A stretch of 64,000 bases of DNA from Ilyonectria destructans (taxonomy: Eukaryota; Ascomycota; Sordariomycetes; Hypocreales; Nectriaceae): the NCBI GenBank assembly GCA_020740775.1, contig JAHEWK010000013.1:620001-684000 (forward strand), in the 5' to 3' direction. The position numbers and the translations under genes were made by a program. The notes under the pieces were generated by a model. It saw nothing but the letters and a program-made list of their open reading frames with translations, was not told where the DNA came from and did no database searches. The number at the start of each line of letters is the position of its first letter. Within the stretch, counting starts at the first letter, position 1. Shown one piece after another: positions 23,415-33,300 of this stretch.

Positions 23415-24487
23415 GGGGGTGTCAGTTGATGATTTAATTGTGAGATCGATAGGTAACGAGGTACTGGGCAGATCCCAGGCTGCCACAAACATTTAAATTG
23501 AGGATAGCTACCTCATTAGGTGTTTTTTCTTCTTTGTCCTCTACAATGGTTTCAGTATTAAATGTAGTCAGGTTCTCAATGGTCAAGGAGATAAAGGAGA
23601 TGGCTGGATGAAGGTAGATGTCGGCTAGCCGCAATCGAGCTGCGCCTGAAGAATGGGTGGGTTGCTGGATGAGGCCGTCGTGGACCGAAGCGGCGACTTG
23701 GAGATGCTCTGAACCGGAGGCAGTTTCGGGAGCCATAAGCCAGCCGCGTCGCTAAGTCATTAAGGGGTCTATTACCCGGATCAACTGGGTTCTCTCGATC
23801 GTAGAGGGAGGGAGGGGCTTACTTGGTGAGCCTGTAGAGTTGACTGACAACGGTGTTGCATTGAGTGACAACCTGGTCCGTTGCCGGAACAGATGAACCT
23901 GGGAGGGCGTCTATAGAGATGCTCGCTGGGATCGGGCTACACGCAGCTCAAGAGCAATCACCACGGGCAATTATTGAGAAAGAGCAGCTCTTGGAAGTTG
24001 CATCGACACGTGGGATCTAGAAGCCACCACCATCCCCTTGGATCCATCTAAGCTCAAAATTTTCTAATGTTCCACGTGAGCTGCTCCAAACAAAGTGGGT
24101 GGTGAAGAAATTCTCATTTTGGCTTCCCTAAACAGGAATGACATGAGGTGGAGCTGGTGGTTTGACCACTCAATGGCGTGTATCGGCAGATAGTCAACGT
24201 ACTGTACGCAGAACCAGAAAACAAAGGCCAAAAAGAGTACCCAGAGTGGATTAAGGAAGAACACGGCGTCCACCCTTCACTAGCTAAGTAGCTAAGTCCG
24301 TATCCACCCTAAGCTTGCAAGGTAGTTGTGTACTATATCTGCGACAAATATATTATGTATTTCTAATTATCATGATGAAACTAGTAGCTTTTAGAAATGC
24401 ACAACCCTAAACTATAGAAATCTGGCTTTATATTATAAGGCCTTAAATATGTTGAGTTATCAAGACCTAGAGCTTTCAAATATATCC
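23415..24487. other. Intergenic, one doubtful small ORF
   Basis: Between the subtilase and the HeLo-like gene. A 100-codon minus-strand ORF (23434-23736, MAPETASGSEHLQ) has acceptable composition but no recognisable domain and overlaps the subtilase 3' end. A 69-codon ORF at 24064-24273 has one hydrophobic segment. Neither is supported enough to call. The sequence becomes AT-rich after 24300. Confidence 0.35.
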
Positions 24488-25701
24488 TTACCATTCCTCC
24501 CCAAAAATAAGATCTGGATCAATATTTCTGAAGATTAAACAACGCTTTGAGTATGTAATCGGATATCCGCAAGCAATGTCCCATCTCGCTTTACTTTCTT
24601 TCTGTTCCCAGTAGATCATTGTTTCTCCGATGCATCGTTCGAGTCGCCCATCTCCAAAGTTGATCCAGATATTTGGTACCTGAAGCTGAGTTCCTACCCT
24701 ACCGATATCGTTTGCAAGCTTTTCCGAAATCATGTTGTACGACGAGGGGGAGGCAAAACCTACACTTCGCTGAGATGTGTTGCCGCGAGATCCTCTAAGT
24801 AAGCCAGAAACATATCTGCTTGGTGTAATCGAGTGAGAGGAAAGAATATGGGCGTCCTTCAAGGCAGGGTCAACAGGTTCGAATTCGACCGGTTCAGTAG
24901 GATCACAGCGAGATGTCGATGGCGAGATCTCGCAGCTAAGACCCGAGGATGATAGTCCATGATAGCCAGCAATTGGCACAGTTCCATTTTCCACCATACT
25001 CTCTCCAAGTTTAACAAGAGCCCTCTGAGCATCAGCGTCAAAAAGGATGGGCGGATAGCTCTCAGAATTGTCCCCGAATTCAAGTCTCAGCCGTTCTTGA
25101 CTTTGTTGCAGAAAATGGATAGTCTCAAGCTGCATTTGCAGCTGTCGTTTCAGTAATTTGCTGCAAGTTGTTTAATAATAGAACCTTTCACGACCGAGCC
25201 ATAATCTTACATTTCTTCTTGTGCATCCTCCGAGTCATTTTGTTGCAAAGCTTCCATCGTCACAGCAGCCATCACAAGATGAAGGCTCGACTTCAGACTC
25301 TCCATGTCAGGTTTCAATCCGCGCACCTCACTTTTCCTTGCCATCCACTTGACCTTTGTGAGCAGATTGTCGCTCTGAAGTGATCGAGTATGCTGCCAAA
25401 CCCGCTCTATGTTTGTTGTCGTTCGCTTGGACTGGGATGCCAGTTGGTTCAGGACATCGCAAGATTCTATGTACCTGATGACTTCCGATAATGGTGATTT
25501 CTTCCGATGGCGCTCAAGGGAGTCTTGGCCTAATTGAACCACAGATGCAAACGCACGGAGATCCAAAGCAAAATCCTCGATTTCTTCGGCGGCTGACTTG
25601 TATCCTCGAGCCAAGTCGCAAAAGGATTTCGATATCTGCAGCGCTGTTGTTGCGGCTGTACCGATTGCGATGAGGCTGGCGGTCAAACTCAAAGGGTCCA
25701 T
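24488..25701 (-). CDS. Protein with HeLo-like / fungal STAND N-terminal domain
   Basis: 387 residues from two exons, 25701-25211 and 25160-24488. The start MDPLSLTASLIAIGTAATTA is characteristic of the fungal N-terminal domain that precedes STAND receptors (PF17111-type, HeLo-like). The helical segment continues through SKSFCDLARGYKSAAEEIED to about residue 150, with a coiled coil spanning the intron (IKLLKRQLQMQLETIHFLQ). The C-terminal half has a Ser-rich linker, then NIWINFGDGRLERCIGE and a Trp-rich end; no nucleotide-binding domain is present. Such domains act as membrane-targeting death effectors in known fungal incompatibility systems (HET-S, SesA). A stand-alone copy beside an NLR-like gene and a protease suggests a signalling partner. 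The specific role is inferred. Confidence 0.75.
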
Positions 25702-26341
25702 CTTGGGTGGTAAGCCTCCACGAATGTAGGAAACTTAGAGGCGATAGACCTGATCACGCGTAACCTACCAGGACATCTAGACATTGTTTTTCATTCTGAA
25801 CTTGCTAATATTTTGGTGAGCTCCAGTGTTGATATAGAAAGGAAAGTCTGCCAGGCTCTCCACGAGGCGGAGTCTTAAAAATACACAGCCACCACCACAG
25901 AATCACAGCCACCGCCACGGGATCATAGCCACTGCAAAGCGCTTGCAAAATGATATCATCCTTGTTGCATGGAAAAAGCTGCCCTCCATTCGTACCCTTC
26001 AAGTGTTTATCTTCTCCTACCTTACTCTCTATCCCCTCTCCGTATTTATTAGCGTGGAGAAATACAAGCGTACGTCGGAATACCGTTTTAAAGTATTCTA
26101 ATCTTATAGACTATATATTATAGTAAAGTTGTATATTATCTTTAGCCTTACTGCTACTCAGTCGCAGTAGAATTGGAAAGGTTTTGGATAGGCTTTAGCG
26201 ATAAAACGGTGTGAGTGAAGTTCAGTTAGACTAAAACAACAACAAGACCAGAGAGCCGCCGTCGACTCGGGGAAGCCCCATCATAGGCCCTACACTATAG
26301 TGGACCATAATGAGACACAAGAACCATCGTACTGGATTCTC
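25702..26341. other. Intergenic with a GCCACC-rich patch and an AT-rich tract
   Basis: 5' flank of the HeLo-like gene and 3' flank of the acetylesterase. About 25884-25940 holds three imperfect copies of CACAGCCACCRCCAC. A strongly AT-rich tract lies at 26085-26150. No gene seen. Confidence 0.4.
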
Positions 26342-27156
26342 TCACTCGTCGCCCGTGGCAAACTCGCCAGCCCAAATCTTATCACTGAGAGCCTTGTTGG
26401 GGGTAATGAAGGGGTTAAGATCAGCCCGCTTCTCCAAAAGGAGGTCGGCAACCATTCGGGCAAAGACTGTCTCGCCAGCGACATTGAGATGCGTCTTGTC
26501 TCCGCTGCTCAGGTCATAGTACGTCGCGTTGTCCGAACCAATGGCGTTGACGTAGTTTGTGCTCGCAATATTCAAATCCAACCATTTGATGCAGTTCTCC
26601 TCTGCGGTGGCGATTGCTGCTTGGCGCCACTCCTCTAGGTTTTGGATAACAGAGCCCCCGCTGAAACGACGACGAGTCAACGAGGTGATGATGATCTATG
26701 ATCCTGGTTATTTCCCCGCAATATAAAAGAATGACCATAGATGCAAGGACTTACAGGGGTTGCACCAGCATCCTTAGCTTCTGTAATGAGGCTTGTAAGG
26801 TTGGTCTGGTATTCCTCCAGAGTCATAACCTTTTGGTCGTTGTGCCCGAACTGGATGGTCACAATCGGCCTGAATTCCTCCAAGTTGTCTGCGATACTTT
26901 GCAGCACTGCAGCCCATCTTCCATCCGCTCTGAATGAGAGCGACGTTGCTCCGCTTTTCGCGGGATTGATTCCAGCAGCGGGTTCTCTCAGATCGCGAAG
27001 GAAACCATCCCCCCATCCGCCATTCACTGCAACGGTGGAATCTCCAGTGAGGATAAAGTATGGGGGCTTATTGCTCTGGGGTTTGGGGGCTGCGTTGATT
27101 TGACCCAGAAGGGTTGCAAGCGGAAATAGAACCTGGAGAAACTTCATGTTGATCAA
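26342..27156 (-). CDS. GDSL rhamnogalacturonan acetylesterase (CE12-like)
   Basis: 251-residue secreted SGNH/GDSL esterase predicted to remove acetyl groups from rhamnogalacturonan so that lyases and hydrolases can act. Two exons, 27156-26755 and 26695-26342, joined in frame across GATP/IIITS. A signal peptide is present (MKFLQVLFPLATLLGQINA); the Met at 27147 may be the true start rather than MINM. Family blocks: block I TGDSTVA with the nucleophile Ser, block II Gly in KSGATS, block III Asn in QFGHNDQK, and the Asp/His pair in block V (GDKTHLN). Length and spacing match fungal RGAE. It stands between the recognition island and an unrelated oxygenase but fits functionally with the PL11 lyase 16 kb away. 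Confidence 0.92.
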
Positions 27157-28514
27157 GGATTAGAATCGAGTTGGATGTCAATGCAAACAAGACTGAACGA
27201 CTTGAGGTTGTATATCTAAAGAACTTCCAGGGTGGTTCATGCTCTATATATCGTGTATGCGCGAAGATCGTCATGCATATTTCCTCACATCTCAAATGGC
27301 GACTTGTATAGTTCGGCTGCTGTTTTAGCGAAACGGAGACGCCGTAAGAAGAATATGCAATCCCCTTCGTCCGATCACACTCGGATGTTCCACCAATAAT
27401 CACCCAGAATAGCCTAGTCTATATAGCCGCGGATGCATGATGCTACCTTGCCAGTAGCTCCATGGGAATATTGGAATTCCTTGAAGGATTAACGTAGGGA
27501 TTTCATGCTACCAACGACAGCGATTTGCACGGGGTGTTGAATACGAGTCGGTGAGGAAGTGCATTAAAAATGTCAAGGCATTTCATGGAAAAAGAAATAT
27601 GCCTATAACACAATCCGTAAATCTTATGCCACGTTTTTCCTTCATGCAAATAACATTTAGTGGGACCCAGCACTGAAGACCCAACCCCGGACTCTCCCCA
27701 AAAGCTCCGCCATTTTGGATTCACGCTAGCCGTGTTCCTTGCAAGAAACAAGATGGCATCATTAGGCTGTATTCTTGAACATGGCCCGAGCAAGATTTCC
27801 CTTTCTGCGAAGGGATTAGACCGAGCGCCGGAGCTCGCTGGTCGGGAGGTTGATCCGCCGAAGCACAAGTCGTGGAAAGAAGCTGGGCAACTCGTACGCA
27901 AAGAAATAAGCCTAAAAGTCGCACTGCAGAAACTGTAAATACTGAGCGAATTAATGCCGGCTTTTGGGGGCATCCCCGCACGTGGGCTCATTGATGGGAT
28001 TATTTTAGTTGTCTCCGCTTCAGAGTCTGCGGATCTACACACCTGCCTTGTACAGCTGGCAAATGCCAGCTTGAGCTCCGAGTGGAACGTCTCTAGGCGA
28101 AGATAGCATGTCTATGACGTGTCAAAGGACTTCTGTTGGCATTGACACCGAAAACAGGCAGGCAAGTTTTCCCTCGGGAATTTGAGGTATCAAGCAAACG
28201 TGTCAAAGCTGCAATTATTACTGCCCCAAGCAATAGCTGTCACGTAGGTCATTCTTCGGATGGTTCGGTCATGCAATGCCAAGCCAAATTTCCGCCAAGG
28301 GATCATAAGAAAGGAAGCCCAATTAGTTCAAGCTCAATATGTTGTCAATATTATTCCTAATAGCGTCTCTTTTCAAGACTAGGTAGCACGACTTTGCACT
28401 AGTAAAGTACACTCCTTGGGGATTTATTTTATTTTAATCATTAAATAACTCCGGCATGACCATTCCCATTGCTTTTGGATATCCATGTCAAGTTCAACAT
28501 TATTCATATTTTTA
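27157..28514. other. Intergenic region
   Basis: Upstream flank of the acetylesterase, with a TATATA at about 27245-27250 (some 90 bases before its start), and downstream flank of the 2OG oxygenase. A minus-strand ORF of 179 codons (27503-28042) and an overlapping plus-strand ORF of 92 codons show no recognisable motif and are not called. Confidence 0.4.
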
Positions 28515-30018
28515 TCATTTTTCGCATGGCTTAACGTCATACTCGACGTCGGTCCTGATAATATATTTTGCGCCCTTCCTCACTCCCGTCCCCTCATGCA
28601 ACAAGGCGCCATTCGATTCTCCATGCGGGAAGATGGCAACCGATCCCATGACAGGTCGCACAGGGTAGGCATTGAGGGTTCCTTCCCGCGCGGCGGGCAT
28701 GAAGAAGGTCGTCTCTCCACCCTCGAACTCATCGTTGAGATATAGCAAGAAGGTGTACATTGAGCTTTGTTTCTTGTCTTCGGGCGATGAGTCGTACACG
28801 TATGTGTCGTCAGGGAGGATGCCGGACGGCGGCCAAGCTCCGTCAATGTGGCACCGGTACTCGGCTCCGGGGACGTATCGGTACACACGGAAGCGCCGGT
28901 TGATGCCTCGGGCCAGGCGGCCGTTTACTGAGGGCGGCACGTACGGGGAGATGCGAGCCCAGAGCATGTCGTGGAACGTGGTGTCGACGACCCAGTAAAA
29001 GTTGTGGGCCAGGATGCTCATGTCTCCGTCTTCGCGAAGGGGTGCGTCGGGCAGAAAATTGACGGATTCGCCGGCCGCAATAATCGCCTTGCACTCGGCG
29101 GTGGAAAGGACGTCCATGGCGAGGCCGAGGCCGGGCACGGCGGGGTGGGGGTAGTATGTAATGGTCGGGCCGTTGGGAGCGAGCGGGACGGCGTTCGGGG
29201 CGGTGGTGTAGAGGATCGCGGGATGGTGGTTCGGAGGTTTGCGGAGCGCACCGGGGGTTCGTTCGATGATGCGGAGGGCGGACGGAGACTTGGGCGCCTC
29301 GGCCAGGATGGATTTGTCGAGGACGGAGGCGTAGACTGGGAGCGGCGCCGTCTTCGGGCGGAGGTCCCAAATGGACTGGAAGGCGATGGGAGAGGTTGAG
29401 TCCACGGCGTCCGGGCTGGTGTCAATCGGCGTGCTGACGCGCAGGACGGCATCGAGGACGGCTAGAAGCTCCATGTCTTTGGCGCTGCGCTCAAGCGGGA
29501 CGTGGTCGAGAGCTTCGGGCTGCGTCGAGAGGCCACTGACGACATCCAGGTCTCGCACCCAGCGACACAAGGCGCCGATCTTGGGTTGTTCGCCGCGGAT
29601 ACGCATCTCGGCGAGCAGGATCTTGGCTTCGAGCCATTTCTCGTCGACGAGCGCACCGGTGATACGCGCCGTAAGGTTTGCGCCCTCTATCGAACGATTA
29701 GCGGTAGCCATCAGCAGTGGCAACGCACAGCGTACCAGCGGTGTTGACGCCCGTGGTGCAGGCCTGGCGGAAGTCGTAGACGGCGACGCGCAGGTCTTTG
29801 CACGCCTTGGACTTGGTCAGGCTGGGGTATTGCGCGAGAGACGTGAGCGTGTCGATGGTGATCTCGAGCTCCTCATCGGAGACGACCGTCTTGAGGTGTT
29901 TGGGCTCGAGCGCTGCGCCATCGGGAGGCGGCGTAAGGGTCGATGCGGCTTTGGGATGTTTCTGCGGGAGGTCGACTTGCGCATTGCGCTTGCGCTTGGC
30001 AGATTTGGACTTGGCCAT
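28515..30018 (-). CDS. 2-oxoglutarate/Fe(II) oxygenase, prolyl 4-hydroxylase type
   Basis: 484 residues from exons 30018-29736 and 29686-28515. The start at MAKSKSAKRKRNAQ gives a basic, nuclear-localisation-like N terminus; residues 50-170 are helical and unassigned. The C-terminal P4Hc domain (about 280-480) contains the iron triad: His374 and Asp376 in CHIDGAW, and His458 in LLHEGTGVRKGAKY. Lys468, ten residues later, is placed to bind 2-oxoglutarate. FEGGETTFFMP and GSVAIFPHG are the usual neighbouring strands. The absence of a signal peptide argues against a secretory collagen-type role; substrate unknown, possibly a nuclear or ribosomal protein (inference). Confidence 0.87.
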
Positions 30019-30375
30019 GGTGATTGACCATGAATTGTGTGATGATGATGATGATGATGAATGATAAGGTGGGGGATTTGGAGTTTTGGACCGGCACCGA
30101 ACTTTGTGGGGCCGGCGCATTCCGCGCGGAAAATTAAATCACCGCCTGGTTCACCCCCGCAGTCGAACCATGTGTCTAGGGTAACTGGATTATCGAGATC
30201 CTATTTTCTTGACAGTTATGTGTCAATGAAGTGTGATAACAAAAGGAGGATTTATATAAATGCATAAAGCCAATTCTATTAGATACTCCCTATTTTCTAA
30301 TCCAGTCACCAATGACTCCAGAATTAACCCTCGAAGTTGGCTTATTACCCAACATTCCATCAACCCTCAACTATA
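30019..30375. other. Promoter of the 2OG oxygenase and FKS1 3' flank
   Basis: Non-coding interval between the oxygenase start and the FKS1 stop. It contains a GAT microsatellite right upstream of the start codon; the remainder is AT-rich and featureless. Confidence 0.5.
30041..30063. repeat. GAT trinucleotide microsatellite
   Basis: Six to seven uninterrupted GAT units lie 23 bases upstream of the oxygenase start codon, in its presumed 5' untranslated leader. Confidence 0.85.
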
Positions 30376-33300
30376 CTAAAACAGCCGGATCTTGCCACTT
30401 GCCGCAGCTGTTGATCCACCACTCATAGTAGACGACACAACACCAGCTCCAGTATATCCAGGCATACCCGTTCCCGTTGCCTGAGTGCCATTGGTGTTGT
30501 TTCTATCCTGGCCGTTGGGTTGCAAGAGGTGGAATCCGGCCAAGTCCTCAAAAATGTTCATTACACTTGAAGGCATGTACTTGCCCACCAATGCAGGTGC
30601 GATAATCAACCCTAGGAAGACGTGCAACAAGACGAAGTAGATGATTGTCCAGCGGATAACGCGACGTTGTCTCAGCTTGGACTGCTTCGTCGAATACACT
30701 GGTCCGCGAACGTGTTGACTAAATATATCATCAGCAAGTCTTTCCTTATACTACACATCAGAGGATACAAACCTAGGTTGTAGCCAAAACAGCATGGTCG
30801 AGTGCAACATGTCAATGCGAGGAATGACAATAATTGGGAACATCAGAAACAAAATGAAATGTCCAAGCATAAAATCCGCAGCAAACATGCTCATCTCTGT
30901 GAGTTTGCACAAGAACTCCCGAGCCGGCTGAGTAACTGTATACCGGCCAAGGGAATACCACTGCCCGGTCCAGAACGCTCTGCTGGCCTGAGATGTCTTC
31001 ATCTCCCTTGTTAGAGCCAGCGTTGTGATTAACTTGATGATGAACGTGTGCAAGGCAGCCGCCGCGATGGTGCCTGTCATGCATCTTTGGAAATTGAAAT
31101 TCTCAAGCAGAAACATGGCCTCGAAAGAGACAACAAGGGAGACAATCGCAATGATATGGCCAGCCCCGGCAAGTACACGACCAAATCTCTTGCAGCAGAG
31201 ACCCAAGAGAGGCCCCATGAGACATGACATACCGAAAATGGCTGCCAACGCTCCCATGTTAATTGCAATCGGCGCAACCGTCACGACCAAGACTCGAATG
31301 AGAGAATCCGTCGCCCCAATCGTTTCGTTGTTGTTATTTTCCGAGAGAACGCCGGTCTGCGCATTGATAAAAAGGTAAGGGACCAAGGACGCAGCAACCA
31401 GAAACAAAGGCCCAAAAATCTCACTGAAGAGAATATTCTGGAGCGGCGCGCGAGGTACGTCTCCTCGCATTTGCTCAGAGGGATCTCCAATATTCTTGCG
31501 CTTGTACCCCGTCGTCCGGACTCGAGACAGGCGGCAGAATGCAATCCAGGAGGACGCGTGAGCTCGAGAATGGCCGCGAAAAAGCCACCGCATGAAATCG
31601 CGATAGTCGATAAAGAAGTCTGCCCATGCGAATTGGTGTGGATTGTAGAGAAAGGGCGAAAACGTCAGGCCCAACACGGTGATCCAGAACCACACCAAAA
31701 CGCCTTGCCAAATCGTCACGGTGGCGAATAGTAGAATAAGGAGTAGCCGAGCACCGAAATAGATGGAAGGCCCGGCGAACCGCCCATAGAGTACTCCGAA
31801 TGGAACGCGAGCCGTAGCAAAGCCTCGCCCAGTTCCGATGTACCTGGCGCCGCCTAATGAAAGATTTGACTGCACAGAATTGGAGTATACTTGGCAGACA
31901 AATACTTCGAAGAAGGGCGAAAAGGACAAAACATGTTTGGCAAGTCGCATAAATGCGATCCAGGGATCTCGCTCGAGTAAGTCTTGAACCGTGAGGGGGA
32001 TGAATGACATGATGAAAACAAAGACAATCGAGATAACGCAACGGTATACCCAGTCTTCCAAGGCGTCCGTATTTGCGCATCCAGTTGGGTACAAAGGATC
32101 TGTGATGGGCACGTGTCGATTGTAGTGACAAGGGATTGTTTCATGCTTCAACGCTCCGAGATTTAGCAAAGTGACGAGGAAAAGCTGCACAGAGAGCATG
32201 ATGAAAATGTTGTTGAGATGAAAGCCTGGGTGCGCATAGAAGAAGGATAGAAACCGGTCCAAAGGCATCTGGGTACCGATATAATAATACTCTCGAGAGA
32301 GCATTTGCTCGCCCATACCGGTTCCGATCTTGGTGATGAAGTTCAAGATGGAGCCGAATCCGAGATCTCGTCCCTTTCCGCATTGGTAATACTCGCAATG
32401 CTTGATCCGCCCACCCCTCATGATGGCGTTCATTCCGGCAAAGATATCTTCATTCAAATGAAGACCCTTTTGAGCTTTGGAAACGCCGCCACGAGTTGTC
32501 ATGAAGATGCCATTCAGAAAGTCTGGATGGCCGTAATGCAGTTTACCGCCGAGCTGAGCGAGAGTGCGCGCAAATAATGTGCCGAATGTTTGTTCCTTGC
32601 CAGCAGCAATATCGCCGAGCACGCCTGTATTCTCTGAAAAGATGTACTCGCGGGCGCCCAGAATCGCAACTGGTTCGGACCCTTTCGCCTTGCTGTCGGG
32701 ATTGGCTTCGTACGGGTTGGCAGGTTCAGGCTTTGTTTCCTCAAACTCTGCGAGGACGGACCGGATTTTGAGGCACTCTTCAAGATAGTTGTCCTGGTTT
32801 GCGTCGACTAGTTGGATGTACTCTCCGCGATAAAAGATGAGTGCATGGTTCTGGTTGTCGGATTTTCCATCACCGAGAATAGGATTTCCGGAAAGTCGAA
32901 TGCGGAACTTGGGACGCCTGAGGCCAGTTTCGAGAATCTCCGAGTGCCCGTCAATGAGACATGAATGGATGTGGGCTTCGCCACCCTCAGTTGCGGGCGG
33001 GTCTTCGTCTAGGTATGCAATCTGTAGATCCGGATACGCCCGGAGGAGAAATTCGGTATTTTCCATCTCCTCGCGGCTGAATTTGGCGTACCTCTGCATG
33101 GCGATGACCAGGCGAAACTTCCTCCTCGCCATGCGTTCCAATTGACGTTCCAATGCATCTGGATGCTCCCGGAAGAGCTCGGCGATCTCAGGGTTCTCAA
33201 CGCGATACAGAAGCTTGAGAGCTCGAGAATAGTTCATGAATCCAGAAACAGTGCGGTACAGCGTTTGTGATCGCAAAGAGGCCCATATGCGAGTCCTGAG

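Noticed and set aside
23434..23736. 100-codon minus-strand ORF after the subtilase
   Set aside because: Acceptable composition but no homologue I recognise, and it overlaps the 3' flank of the subtilase; kept only as a remark.
27503..28042. 179-codon minus-strand ORF
   Set aside because: No motif, overlapped by an opposite ORF, and no coding-like residue pattern.
29371..30027. 218-codon plus-strand ORF opposite the 2OG oxygenase
   Set aside because: Antisense to a well-supported catalytic gene in a GC-rich stretch; translation has no recognisable fold.
31475..32131. 218-codon minus-strand ORF in another frame of FKS1
   Set aside because: Out-of-frame shadow of the GT48 coding sequence.
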